This document shows, piece by piece, positions 8,225-16,820 of a stretch of 64,000 nt of DNA. This DNA is from BOKV01 sp041397525 (GTDB lineage Bacteria > Pseudomonadota > Alphaproteobacteria > Rhizobiales > Rhizobiaceae): contig JAWKWL010000006.1 of NCBI GenBank assembly GCA_041397525.1, positions 62,001 to 126,000 of the forward strand. The letters run 5' to 3'. The translations under genes and the position numbers were made by a program. The notes beneath the pieces were generated by a model, which saw nothing but the letters and a program-made list of their open reading frames with translations, made no database searches and was not told the DNA's origin. Positions within the stretch are counted from its first letter, which is position 1. Each line of letters begins with the position of its first letter.

Positions 8225-9964
8225 ATGAAACAAGCTGCACTGAAGCGCGACAACCTTCCCCCGAATGCAGAGAAACTAGACGAAGCGCTTGCGGAGTTGG
8301 ATGCGCACAAGGACGAGTGGGCGCGTCTTCCCGTTGCCGAACGCATGCAACTTCTCATAGCCATGAAGGATGGCATCATGAAGGTGGCGGAAGGTTGGGC
8401 AAACACTGCCTCTCGCAAGAAGCAGATACCCGCCGGCTCTCCGCTTGAAGGTGAAGAATGGATCGCCGGCCCCTATGCCACGATGGCTGGTGTGAACTCC
8501 CTGCTTGGCACGTTGTCGGAAATGGAAGGCAAGGCATTCGTCGACCATCTGCCCACCAGGCAACTGGCTACAGGTCAACTTGCGGTACAGGTTCTGCCAC
8601 ACAGTTTCTGGGACCATCTGCTGCTTTCCGGCGTCAAGGCGGAAGTCTGGATGCAGAAGGGCGTCAACAAAGCCAATCTCAAGCAGCATGCAGCGCATGC
8701 ATACGACACTCCGGAAAGGGACAGAAACGGCAAGGTCGCACTCGTACTCGGTGCCGGCAATGTTGCTGCCATTACGCCGCTCGACGTCTTGCAGAAACTC
8801 TACCTGGAAAACCAGGTGACGATCCTGAAGATGAACCCGATCAACGATTACCTGACTGAATACTACAACATCGCCATGAAACCCTTCATCGACCGAGGAT
8901 TCCTGCGGATAGTAAAAGGTGGAGCCGATGTTGGAGGTTATCTGTGCGATCATCCTGTCGTGGAGGAACTGCACATTACGGGATCCGCCGCAACCCACGA
9001 TGCCATCGTCTGGGGTGTCGGAGAAGAGGCGAAAAAGAATCGCAAGGCCGGCACACCACGCAATTCCAAACGGTTCACGTCCGAACTGGGATCCGTCAGC
9101 CCGACCATAGTTGTGCCAGGCCCGTGGAGCGCGGCCGATATCCGATTTCAGGCGGAAAACATCGCCACAATGAAGCTGCACAACTCCGGTCACAATTGCA
9201 TTGCATGTCAGGCTCTGATCATGCCCAGGGGGTGGGATTTGGGACCCCGCCTGCTGGAAGAAGTCCGCAAGGTTGCCGCTGACAACAAACGACCAGCCTA
9301 CTATCCCGGTGCCGCAGAACGCATGCGGGTCTTCGAGGAACAGGGTTCCAACGTTGTTCACGTTTCCCGAGGCGATGTAGCCCCGGATCTCATCATCAGC
9401 GAGCTGGATGAAAATGTCTGGAACATGAACAACGAGTGCTTTGCACCAGCACTCGGAACAAAGGAGATTGAGGCGGAGAGCGCCGAGAAATTCCTGGTCG
9501 ATGCCATTCGCTACGCCAATGAAAATCTCTTTGGAACGCTGGGGGCCAACATTCTCATCCATCCCAGGACCATGAAGCAGATCGGACGCAAGCGCTTTGA
9601 GCAAATCATAGCCGATTTCCACTATGGCACTATCGGTGTAAATGGCTGGTGCGGTCTGGGTTTCCTGGTAACGACTTGCCCCTGGGGCGCTTTCCCTGGA
9701 CACACCATAGAAGATGTCCAGTCAGGTATTGGGACAGTACATAACGCCTTCATGCTGGAAGACACCGAGAGAGTCTTGGTGGAAGCACCTTGGCGACCGT
9801 TTCCTCGCAATCTGCTGTCAGGCGGTTTCACCCTGTTGCCAAAACCACCCTTCTTCATCACCAACAGGAAGCAACACAAGCTTGGCCCCTTGCTGACGCA
9901 GTTTCAGTACAAGCCAAGCCTGTTGAAATTACCGCGTATTTTTCTGAATGCCCTGCTGGGATAG
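8225..9964 (+). CDS. Aldehyde dehydrogenase family protein
   Basis: A 579-residue NAD(P)-dependent aldehyde dehydrogenase, longer than the usual 490-500. The general base region is FTSELGSVSPT (Glu287) and the catalytic cysteine is C325 in NSGHNCIACQA. The cofactor-binding region around VALVLGAGNVAAITPLD differs from the standard Rossmann signature, placing it in a divergent branch. It begins one base after the stop of the acyl-CoA synthetase, so the two genes are tightly coupled. The expected role is oxidation of the aldehyde made by the GMC enzyme to a carboxylic acid. Confidence 0.88.
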   Translation: MKQAALKRDNLPPNAEKLDEALAELDAHKDEWARLPVAERMQLLIAMKDGIMKVAEGWANTASRKKQIPAGSPLEGEEWIAGPYATMAGVNSLLGTLSEMEGKAFVDHLPTRQLATGQLAVQVLPHSFWDHLLLSGVKAEVWMQKGVNKANLKQHAAHAYDTPERDRNGKVALVLGAGNVAAITPLDVLQKLYLENQVTILKMNPINDYLTEYYNIAMKPFIDRGFLRIVKGGADVGGYLCDHPVVEELHITGSAATHDAIVWGVGEEAKKNRKAGTPRNSKRFTSELGSVSPTIVVPGPWSAADIRFQAENIATMKLHNSGHNCIACQALIMPRGWDLGPRLLEEVRKVAADNKRPAYYPGAAERMRVFEEQGSNVVHVSRGDVAPDLIISELDENVWNMNNECFAPALGTKEIEAESAEKFLVDAIRYANENLFGTLGANILIHPRTMKQIGRKRFEQIIADFHYGTIGVNGWCGLGFLVTTCPWGAFPGHTIEDVQSGIGTVHNAFMLEDTERVLVEAPWRPFPRNLLSGGFTLLPKPPFFITNRKQHKLGPLLTQFQYKPSLLKLPRIFLNALLG

Positions 9965-10033
9965 TCATGGACGTGACAAGAAAACCGTTCTGGCTGGCTT
10001 GCGCCATGCAGGCGCTTTGACCATATAAGCCCA

Positions 10034-10645
10034 ATGGATGATTTGACCGTAAAACTGACCGAGCGCACGGCGCGCAAGAACCGTAAACGCAACGAGCGGA
10101 AGCGGGAAATTGCTGCAAGTGCAATGGAGGCATTGAAGCAGCTTGGATATGCAAATACCACGCTGCGCGACATTGCGGCGAAATCCGATCTTTCGCTTGG
10201 AATGCTTCATTACTATTTCGAGGACAAGATCGAGTTGATCACCTATTGCGTGGAAAACTACAAGGCGGAGTTTATCCACGATCTTTCCCTCTCGATCGAG
10301 CACGCAAAAGACAGGGATGAGCTTGTTGCGAGTTTTTCGGAAGCACTTGTTGCTTCCATCATTGATGACGAGGCAATTCATCGTCTCTGGTATGACATTC
10401 GCACCCAAGCAATGTTCGACCCGCTGTTCAGACCAGTCGTGGCCCGGATTGAGAAATCGTTGATTGGTCTCGTAAACGCCGCAGTGATGAAGGCAGGCAC
10501 CGATGCTGGCGGCAGAATCGACATTCTTTATGCCATGCTGGACGGGGTTTTTCGTTTCGTGATGCAATCCCAGGTCACAGGCAGGGCGATGACACGCAAA
10601 CAAATGCAGCAGCTCTTCCGCGAATTGCTGGACCAGTTTCTGTAA
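10034..10645 (+). CDS. TetR-family transcriptional regulator
   Basis: A 203-residue regulator with an N-terminal TetR helix-turn-helix (residues about 24-70, including YANTTLRDIAAKSDLSLGMLHYYFEDK) and a C-terminal all-helical ligand domain that resembles the BetI-type branch. It follows the aldehyde dehydrogenase after 69 bp on the same strand and probably controls the divergent TRAP/sulfatase and alcohol-oxidation operons. No strong ribosome binding site is visible before this ATG. Confidence 0.88.
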   Translation: MDDLTVKLTERTARKNRKRNERKREIAASAMEALKQLGYANTTLRDIAAKSDLSLGMLHYYFEDKIELITYCVENYKAEFIHDLSLSIEHAKDRDELVASFSEALVASIIDDEAIHRLWYDIRTQAMFDPLFRPVVARIEKSLIGLVNAAVMKAGTDAGGRIDILYAMLDGVFRFVMQSQVTGRAMTRKQMQQLFRELLDQFL

Positions 10646-11165
10646 CCGGCAGGCATAAGGTCAGGATCAACATCCATTCAGACGATAGCAATATGCAAAA
10701 GTCGTCGACTTTCGATGAATCATATCGTGACGCCCGCGTAGCTTGAAGCTTTTGATCAGTTTCAGCGCTTGATACATCCAAACCCAATAATTCAGAATAG
10801 ACTGAAACAGCGCAAGAATAGTCAGAGACCTGCTCAAACCTGCTCACTGTTTCACAATATTACCCGTGGTATCGACCGGGGTACAATCGCAAAATTGAAA
10901 CAACTTATCTGATTGATATCAAATGGTTATTTCGCGTATGCGAATCCTCTTCTGCACCAAGAATTCATTCCCACAATATTTCCTTGTTGCGTGACGACCC
11001 GCGGGGTCAGCATCTCGCACAACATACGCCTGGTTTTGGGAGCAGAACCCGTCGGCGAAACGGTCCAGCGTTCCACACTGGAACAATTTGCCTCCAGCCA
11101 GTTCGGTCAAGACTGTTGGTGACCGGGAAGAGTCCGGTCAGTCAGCACCGGGTCATACACATAGT
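10646..11165. other. Non-coding gap of 520 bp with repeat copy A
   Basis: No reading frame here looks like a protein. The left 190 bp show nothing recognisable. The right part (10843-10957) is one copy of a diverged repeat whose partner is at 15981-16093. The end of the copy reads like a tRNA acceptor end (CTTCTGCACCA), but no cloverleaf can be folded upstream of it. Confidence 0.6.
10843..10957 (+). repeat. Diverged direct repeat, copy A
   Basis: About 115 bp that align with 15981-16093 in the same orientation at an estimated three quarters or more identity by eye. Shared blocks include GTTTCACA, CAATCGCAAAAT, ATCTGATTGA and GTTATTTC. One frame in both copies ends in a similar short peptide (IAKLKQLI here, IAKSKQTI in copy B) followed by TGA, so the repeat may derive from a gene end. 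The two copies bracket the MarR/M20/TRAP block. Confidence 0.7.
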
Positions 11166-11663
11166 TCAATTTTCAGGGTTCGGTCTTTTGCCTCTTGAAT
11201 ATCCTTGCACCAAATCCCGATAGTTTTCAGAACGCACCCAACCGGCCAGCTTCTCCAGGCTCTCCGTCAATTCCATGAGTTGTTCCTTGCTCAACGGGGA
11301 CAAGAGAATTTCTTCCAGTTCGTCGGCAAGTTTTCGCGCCCGAAGGCGAGCTCGCCTGCCTTCGGCAGTTGTCGACAGGTGATATTTTCGGGCATCACCG
11401 GCCACATTCTGGCGTTCGATCCACCCCGAAGAAAGCAGGCGCTGGATGATCCGCGAAACCAGGCTTCTTTCAAGCCGCGTAGCGGACACGATTGCCTGAA
11501 AGTTGATGCCAGGGTTGTCGTCAATGATCCTCAGGACACGCACTTCCCGAATCGTGCATCCCACGACCTGAACAAACACATCATCGTTTGAGGCTATTGC
11601 TTCCTCGGCGAGAACGTCCAGCCGGTAAGTCAGCCGTTCGTTGAGAAAAATCTTCTGCTTCAT
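11166..11663 (-). CDS. MarR-family transcriptional regulator
   Basis: A 165-residue winged-helix regulator. The DNA-binding part is visible in INFQAIVSATRLERSLVSRIIQRLLSSGWIERQ followed by the wing DARKYHLSTTAEGR. The ATG at 11663 is chosen; a TTG at 11696 in the same frame would add 11 residues. It is divergent from the amidohydrolase-TRAP operon and very likely controls it, probably releasing DNA when a ligand related to the amidohydrolase substrate binds. The dyad at 11734-11746 is a candidate operator. Confidence 0.85.
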   Translation of the reverse strand: MKQKIFLNERLTYRLDVLAEEAIASNDDVFVQVVGCTIREVRVLRIIDDNPGINFQAIVSATRLERSLVSRIIQRLLSSGWIERQNVAGDARKYHLSTTAEGRRARLRARKLADELEEILLSPLSKEQLMELTESLEKLAGWVRSENYRDLVQGYSRGKRPNPEN

Positions 11664-11733
11664 TTCAAGTATCGTTCCATTCCGTTCGGCAGGCAAGCGT
11701 CATCGGCAACCTCATGAACAACAGATCCATGTT

Positions 11734-11746
11734 GACAATTTTTGTC
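11734..11746. promoter_or_regulatory. Candidate MarR operator over a -35 box
   Basis: The inverted repeat GACAA-N3-TTGTC overlaps a TTGACA hexamer at 11732-11737; an AATTAT sequence follows about 18 bases later as a possible -10. A repressor bound here would block the rightward promoter of the amidohydrolase gene. The location between marR and its divergent target supports this reading. Confidence 0.5.
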
Positions 11747-11793
11747 TTTCAATGCAATTATCTTATTATGCAACTATATCACCGTGAGACCCC

Positions 11794-12990
11794 ATGAGGC
11801 CCGATTTCGAAAGATGGTACGAGAAAAACAAGACCCGTCTTGTTGCTTGGCGGCGGGATCTTCATGAACATCCGGAAATCGGATTCGAGGTTCATCGGAC
11901 AGCGGATTTCGTCGCCGGCAAACTGCGTGAATTCGGGCTGGAAGTTGAGACCGGCATTGGCAAGACCGGTGTGGTTGGCATTTTGCGCAGTGGCAAGTCC
12001 AATGCGGCACCAGTCGCATTCAGGGCCGACATGGATGCTCTTCCCATGCAGGAAATGGCGGAGGTGGCCTACAAATCCAGATCCAAGGACCGGTTTCATG
12101 GATGCGGTCATGATGGCCACACGACCACCCTGCTGGCAACAGCGAAATTCCTGGCGGAAGATCCGGAGTTTGAAGGTAATGCCGTTTTCATCTTCCAGCC
12201 TGCGGAGGAAATTCTGGCGGGTGCACGGGCCATGATTGCAGACGGCATCATCGAGAAATATCGCCCGGCTGAAATATACGCATTGCACAACATTCCCGGA
12301 ATGGAAGTCGGCAAGGCTGGTGTGGTGCGCGGTGGTGCACTCGCCTCATCCGACTTTGTCCGGGTTGAGGTTTCCGCTTCAGGCACCCACGGCTCAGCGC
12401 CTCATTCGGGCCAGGACGGCGTCCTTGCTGCCGCAACATTCCTGACCACTCTACAGCAGTCCGTCACGCGCGTCATCGACAGCCGAGAAAGCGGTGTGAT
12501 TTCGTTCGGGATGATCCATGGCGGAACCGCCCCGAACATCCTGCCTGATCTTGTCGTCGTTGAGGGGACCATGCGTACGCTTTCACAGGAAGTACGCGAC
12601 AGGCTGGTGCGCCAGATCGAAAAGGTTGCAAAGGCCTGCGAAGAGACTTTCGATGTCGACATTTCGATTGATATCGAAAAAGCGGTCCCGGTCACCCAGA
12701 ACAATCTCGACTGCTGCGATGCAGTTACGGCAGCAATCAACGCGACGCTTGGCCCAGGTCGTGTCGTGAAAGACCCTCCGGCGATCATGGCTTCAGAGGA
12801 CTTCTCGCTCTTTCTCGAGCAGATCCCGGGGGCTTATTTCTTCGTCGGCCAGGACGGTGCCTACTGTCATCATCCGGAATATGTGTTTGACGACAACATC
12901 ATCGAGACTGGCGCGCAGATTTTTGCCGAGATCGCCAGGCAGCGCTGCAAGCCGCTTGCGCACAACAAACATCACGAAACGACTGTTTGA
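11794..12990 (+). CDS. M20-family amidohydrolase (hippurate hydrolase/N-acyl amino acid hydrolase-like)
   Basis: A 398-residue zinc metallohydrolase that cleaves an amide bond, usually of an N-acyl amino acid. Visible marks are RRDLHEHPEIG (20-30), the metal ligands in CGHDGH (104-109), FQPAEE with the catalytic/metal acidic residues (134-139), ALHNIPG, and the dimerisation insert starting near SASGTHGSAPH. No signal peptide is present, so it acts in the cytoplasm. The next three genes form a TRAP transporter, which suggests that an acylated compound is imported and then cleaved. Confidence 0.9.
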   Translation: MRPDFERWYEKNKTRLVAWRRDLHEHPEIGFEVHRTADFVAGKLREFGLEVETGIGKTGVVGILRSGKSNAAPVAFRADMDALPMQEMAEVAYKSRSKDRFHGCGHDGHTTTLLATAKFLAEDPEFEGNAVFIFQPAEEILAGARAMIADGIIEKYRPAEIYALHNIPGMEVGKAGVVRGGALASSDFVRVEVSASGTHGSAPHSGQDGVLAAATFLTTLQQSVTRVIDSRESGVISFGMIHGGTAPNILPDLVVVEGTMRTLSQEVRDRLVRQIEKVAKACEETFDVDISIDIEKAVPVTQNNLDCCDAVTAAINATLGPGRVVKDPPAIMASEDFSLFLEQIPGAYFFVGQDGAYCHHPEYVFDDNIIETGAQIFAEIARQRCKPLAHNKHHETTV

Positions 12991-13010
12991 TTTACCCAAG
13001 GGAGGAACCA

Positions 13011-14051
13011 ATGATCAAACTTAGCCGCCGCACCGTTACAGCTTCTTTTGCCGGGCTGCTTGCCTATTCGATGCTGTCATGCGCCACTGCCTCGGCGCAG
13101 ACGACACTGACCATGTCCAGCTGGGTGCCGCCAAAACATTTCGTTCATACAGAGATTCTTGCGCCCTATGCTGCCAAGATCGAGGAAGTAACCCAGGGCC
13201 GCGTCAAGGTAACAATCCTGCCTGCGCCGCTGGGCACCCCTCCCCAGCATTGGGAACTTGCTCGTACCGGTGTTGCTGACATCACCTGGGGCAACTTTAC
13301 CTATGAGCCGGACCGTTTTGTTTCGATGTGGTTTGCAGAGCTTCCATTCGCCGGAACCAATGCTCAAGCGCAGTCGCGTGCATTGTGGCGCACTTATGAA
13401 AAACACCTCAAGGACAATGCTGCCTATCAGGGTGTCAAGATGCTGGGCGTCGGCATGTTTGGCGGAGGTCAGTTGCACCATGGCAAGATGACAATCAATG
13501 ATCCTACACAAATGAAGGATCAGAAATTCCGCATGGGCGGCCCCATCCAGCAGCAGATGCTGGAGTCCTTCGGTGCCATCCCGGTCGCGGCTCCTGCAAC
13601 CAAGGCCTATGAAATGCTCGACAGTGGCGTCATTGACGGCTCGTTGCACACCATGGAATCGGTTGTGAACTTCCGGCTTACCGACAGTCTGAAGCACCAC
13701 ACCTATTTCCCTGAAGGCTTCTATGACGCAACCTTCTTCATCGTCATGAACGGCCCCAAATGGGATAGCTTGTCCGAAGAGGACAAGGCTGCCATTGATG
13801 GCATTTCGGGCGAAACGCTTTCAGCAGATTGGGGCAAGCAGTTTGATATTCAAAACCCTGCCGCCACCGAAAAACTGAAAGCTGAAGGCCACGAAATTGC
13901 GGAGGCATCACCAGCGTTCATCGAGGCGCTGCACGGCATCTATGACAAGATGATCGCGGATTGGGAAACTGCGGCCAAGGCGGCCGGTGTGGCTGATCCG
14001 GCGGCCATGCGTACCGACTATGCCAACTGGTACAAGGAACTGGCGAAATAA
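13011..14051 (+). CDS. TRAP transporter periplasmic binding protein (DctP family)
   Basis: A 346-residue solute receptor with a signal peptide (MIKLSRRTVTASFAGLLAYS, cleavage after about residue 32, ATASAQ). Typical features are TLTMSSWVPPKHF at the mature N-terminus and SGVIDGSLHTME in the second lobe. The ATG at 13011 follows AAGGGAGGA; the in-frame ATG eight codons upstream overlaps the amidohydrolase and lacks a site. It begins 20 bp after the amidohydrolase. A stem-loop follows the stop, which may protect this abundant part of the message. Confidence 0.9.
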   Translation: MIKLSRRTVTASFAGLLAYSMLSCATASAQTTLTMSSWVPPKHFVHTEILAPYAAKIEEVTQGRVKVTILPAPLGTPPQHWELARTGVADITWGNFTYEPDRFVSMWFAELPFAGTNAQAQSRALWRTYEKHLKDNAAYQGVKMLGVGMFGGGQLHHGKMTINDPTQMKDQKFRMGGPIQQQMLESFGAIPVAAPATKAYEMLDSGVIDGSLHTMESVVNFRLTDSLKHHTYFPEGFYDATFFIVMNGPKWDSLSEEDKAAIDGISGETLSADWGKQFDIQNPAATEKLKAEGHEIAEASPAFIEALHGIYDKMIADWETAAKAAGVADPAAMRTDYANWYKELAK

Positions 14052-14062
14052 CAACAACGGTA

Positions 14063-14087
14063 TGGCCTGCCGTTTTTCGGCAGGCCA
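14063..14087 (+). promoter_or_regulatory. Stem-loop between dctP-like and dctQ-like genes
   Basis: A 10-bp perfect stem, TGGCCTGCCG with CGGCAGGCCA, around a five-T loop, begins 11 bp after the binding-protein stop. No T-run follows the 3' arm, so it is probably an mRNA-stabilising or partial stop hairpin that lets the receptor be made in excess, rather than a full terminator. Confidence 0.65.
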
Positions 14088-14105
14088 CAATCGTCAGGTG
14101 AAACC

Positions 14106-14603
14106 ATGAAAATCCTTCTTGCTGTGCGCAATGCCGTCGAAATGGTGCTCGTCGCACTTCTGTCGTCCATGGTGGCCCTGACCTTCGTGGACGTCATCGG
14201 GCGTCGCCTGTTCGGCAAACCGGTCTTCGGTGCGCATGACATCACCGAACATCTGATGGCATTGACCGTTTTCGCCGGATTGCCAATCGTCACTGGCGCG
14301 GCAATGCATTTGTCGGTCGATCTGTTGAACAAATATATTCCTGATACGCGGTATCGCTGGTGGCATGGAACGATTGCGGCACTTTCTGCTGCGAACTTTT
14401 TCCTTATTGCCTGGCTATTCTTTGAGCACACGCTAACTGCGATGCAGATTTCAGATGTCAGCCAGGCGCTGCGCATCCCCAGAGCGCCGGTTTATACCTT
14501 CATGGGCATTTCCTGCCTGTTATCCGGATTTGCGGTGCTTGCTGCTCTCCTGTTCGGTCCGCTGAAAGGCACATCCCCGGCAAGTGAGGAGGAAATGCTG
14601 TGA
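14106..14603 (+). CDS. TRAP transporter small permease (DctQ family)
   Basis: A 165-residue protein with four membrane helices. The DctQ pattern is seen in TFVDVIGRRLFGKPVFGAHDITEH (split, about 27-50). AGGTGAAACC precedes the ATG. Its stop overlaps the start of the large permease gene (GTGA at 14600), so both are translationally coupled. Confidence 0.9.
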   Translation: MKILLAVRNAVEMVLVALLSSMVALTFVDVIGRRLFGKPVFGAHDITEHLMALTVFAGLPIVTGAAMHLSVDLLNKYIPDTRYRWWHGTIAALSAANFFLIAWLFFEHTLTAMQISDVSQALRIPRAPVYTFMGISCLLSGFAVLAALLFGPLKGTSPASEEEML

Positions 14604-15892
14604 CCATCGGTCTTGCCGCGATTGTTTTCGTTATCCTGCTTGCAATTTTGCGAGTTCCGCTCGCCTTCGCCCTCCTTTCTGTTTCGATCATCGGGCTTGG
14701 TATTGCCATCAACTGGAATGTCGCGCTTACGCTTTTGCCGCTGACGATTTCCGAGGCAGTGCTGTCCTATGATTTGGCCGTTGTGCCGATGTTCATCCTG
14801 ATGGGCAATGTCATTTCGCGCACAGGCATCGCAACAGATCTGTTTCGTGCGGCATATGCATTTCTCGGGCATGTGCGTGGCGGGCTGTCATTGGCAACCA
14901 TGGTTGCCTGCGCATGCTTCAGCGCTGTTTGTGGATCAAGCTATGCCACCGCCGCGACCATGGCCAAGGTTTCCTATCCGAGCATGCGCAAATATGGCTA
15001 TTCTGATGAACTTGCCGCAGGAACCATTGCCGCTGGCGGGACACTTGGGATCCTCATTCCACCCTCCATTATCATGGTAATTTTTGGTATTCTGACACAG
15101 ACAAATATTGGCGATCTGTTTCTGGCGGGCGTCTTGCCCGGCACTCTCGGCCTGCTGCTCTACATGGCCGCGATTTCAATTGTTGCTGCACTTCGCCCCG
15201 AACACGCTCCAAGAGGCGAGCGCACCGGATTCAGGTATCGGCTGCAAACATTGGCAGGTGTGTGGCCGTTTGTCCTGCTCTTTGCCATGATCATTGGCGG
15301 TCTTTATGGCAAGATCTTCACGCCGACAGAAGCAGCGGGAATGGGCGCCGGACTTGCAATCATCATTTCTACCCTGCAGCGCCGCATGTCTTTCACACTG
15401 CTGCGAAAGGTCATAGTCGAAACAGCCTATACTTCGGTTTCCCTCTATACGGTTCTATTCGGAGCCTTGATGCTATCCAAGCTGCTGACGCTGTCAGGAC
15501 TTGCCGCGGGGGTGCTGACGATGGTGGAAGGAACGGGCTTTACCGGCCTGCCCCTTATTGCCGTGATCATCCTGGTGTTCCTGGTCCTTGGGTGCGTGAT
15601 GGATTCACTCGCAATTATCCTGATTTTCGTACCATTGTTTACCCCCATCGTCGTGGCACAAGGGTTTGACCTTGTCTGGTTCGGCGTCATCGTGGTCGTT
15701 GTTACGGAGATTGCATTGATCACACCGCCGGTCGGAATGAACGTATTCGTGCTCAAGGCGGTATTGCCCGATGTTGCGTTGAGCAAGATATTCAAGGGAC
15801 TGATTCCATTCATTGCCGCTGACATCGTTCGCCTCGCCCTTCTTGTATTCTTCCCGGCAATATCGCTGTTCCTGGTCGCCGGGGCGCGCTGA
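14600..15892 (+). CDS. TRAP transporter large permease (DctM family)
   Basis: A 430-residue membrane protein with the TRAP large-subunit marks GSSYATAATMAKVSYPSM, GTLGILIPPSIIMVIFG and ITPPVGMNVFVL. It starts with GTG at 14600, overlapping the small permease stop, behind GAGGAGGA. It completes the second TRAP system of the window. Repeat copy B begins 88 bp after its stop. Confidence 0.93.
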   Translation: MTIGLAAIVFVILLAILRVPLAFALLSVSIIGLGIAINWNVALTLLPLTISEAVLSYDLAVVPMFILMGNVISRTGIATDLFRAAYAFLGHVRGGLSLATMVACACFSAVCGSSYATAATMAKVSYPSMRKYGYSDELAAGTIAAGGTLGILIPPSIIMVIFGILTQTNIGDLFLAGVLPGTLGLLLYMAAISIVAALRPEHAPRGERTGFRYRLQTLAGVWPFVLLFAMIIGGLYGKIFTPTEAAGMGAGLAIIISTLQRRMSFTLLRKVIVETAYTSVSLYTVLFGALMLSKLLTLSGLAAGVLTMVEGTGFTGLPLIAVIILVFLVLGCVMDSLAIILIFVPLFTPIVVAQGFDLVWFGVIVVVVTEIALITPPVGMNVFVLKAVLPDVALSKIFKGLIPFIAADIVRLALLVFFPAISLFLVAGAR

Positions 15893-16136
15893 AGCGTTGA
15901 ATGAAGCCGGCATCCCTGTACAGAGGGAGGCGCAGCGCGCCTGGCAGAGGCCCAAAAGCAGGCTGCGTTGCTCATGCCCACTCACCGTTTCACATGTTCA
16001 GCTGGGGTATTGGCCGGAGTGCAATCGCAAAATCAAAACAAACCATCTGATTGAAATCATGCCGTTATTTCCCGCCTGTGAGTCCTTTTGCACTTGATCT
16101 TTTCGAAACGCCCCGAGTTGAACAGGTGGAAACGGG
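15893..16136. other. Intergenic gap with repeat copy B
   Basis: The gap lies between two convergent operons. It holds repeat copy B (15981-16093) and a GC-rich dyad GGCGC-AGC-GCGCC near 15929-15941. No convincing gene and no clear terminator with a T-run are seen. Confidence 0.55.
15981..16093 (+). repeat. Diverged direct repeat, copy B
   Basis: Partner of 10843-10957, same orientation, with matching blocks spread evenly over the whole length and only one or two single-base gaps. The copy-to-copy distance is about 5.1 kb. The divergence shows that the copies are not recent. Confidence 0.7.
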
Positions 16137-16820
16137 CTACAAGCTCAATATCGACCTCAATTCGACTACAGATACCTCGGCTGCTGGTTTGTCCAACACC
16201 ACCGATCCTGCGTCCAGCCCAAGATACCAGGAAGAAATTCTGGTCAGAAAGGTCAGATTCTGTTCACACAATACAATCGCGGCCCCCGCTTCTGCCCGAT
16301 CTTTCAGGCATTCGGCCATATGCTCGATATTTTCCGGCTGGACGCCCTCGGAGGGTTCATCGAGCACAATCAACCGCGTGTCTTCGATCATAGCGCGGGC
16401 AAATGCCAATATCTTCCTCTCACCGCCCGACATCGTGCCCGCCGGCTGATCCAATCGCTCCGCCAGTCTTGGAAAACGTTCGAAGTAACGATCAGGTGCT
16501 TCCCGATTTCTGCCGAGATTCAAATTCTCCCGAACCGTCAGATCGTCGAATACCATTGACGTCTGCGGCATGTAGCCGATACCGCGCTCGCGCCGGACGT
16601 GAGCAGGCAGTGCGCCGACAGGGCGTCCTTCCAACCTTATGTCGCCCTTGTTTGCGATCAGACTGCCCTGAACCAATCTCGCAAGGGTGGTCTTGCCTAC
16701 GCCATTCCTGCCAAAAACACCCAGAACGCTACCCGCGTCCACCCTGGCTGACACATTGAAAAGAACATTTGTATCGCGATACCCGCCGGTCAGCATGTCG
16801 ATTTCCAGAAGCGCAGTCAT
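16137..16820 (-). CDS. livF: ABC transporter ATPase, branched-chain amino acid type (LivF-like)
   Basis: A 227-residue ATPase. Walker A GRNGVGKT is at about residues 37-44, the ABC signature MSGGERKILAFARAMI at about 134-149 and Walker B LIVLDEPSEG just after it. It overlaps the upstream permease-ATPase gene by 4 bp. It is the last gene of the leftward operon and pairs with the fused ATPase domain of the gene in front to power one hydrophobic amino acid/amide class importer. Confidence 0.9.
   Translation of the reverse strand: MTALLEIDMLTGGYRDTNVLFNVSARVDAGSVLGVFGRNGVGKTTLARLVQGSLIANKGDIRLEGRPVGALPAHVRRERGIGYMPQTSMVFDDLTVRENLNLGRNREAPDRYFERFPRLAERLDQPAGTMSGGERKILAFARAMIEDTRLIVLDEPSEGVQPENIEHMAECLKDRAEAGAAIVLCEQNLTFLTRISSWYLGLDAGSVVLDKPAAEVSVVELRSILSL

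Noticed and set aside
10930..10960. tRNA 3' end-like sequence (CTTCTGCACCA) in repeat copy A
   Set aside because: No anticodon or D arm folds upstream, and copy B has lost the resemblance, so it is not called as a tRNA gene.
16051..16449. Plus-strand frames opposite the LivF-like gene
   Set aside because: They have no recognisable features, while the minus strand carries a clear ABC ATPase.
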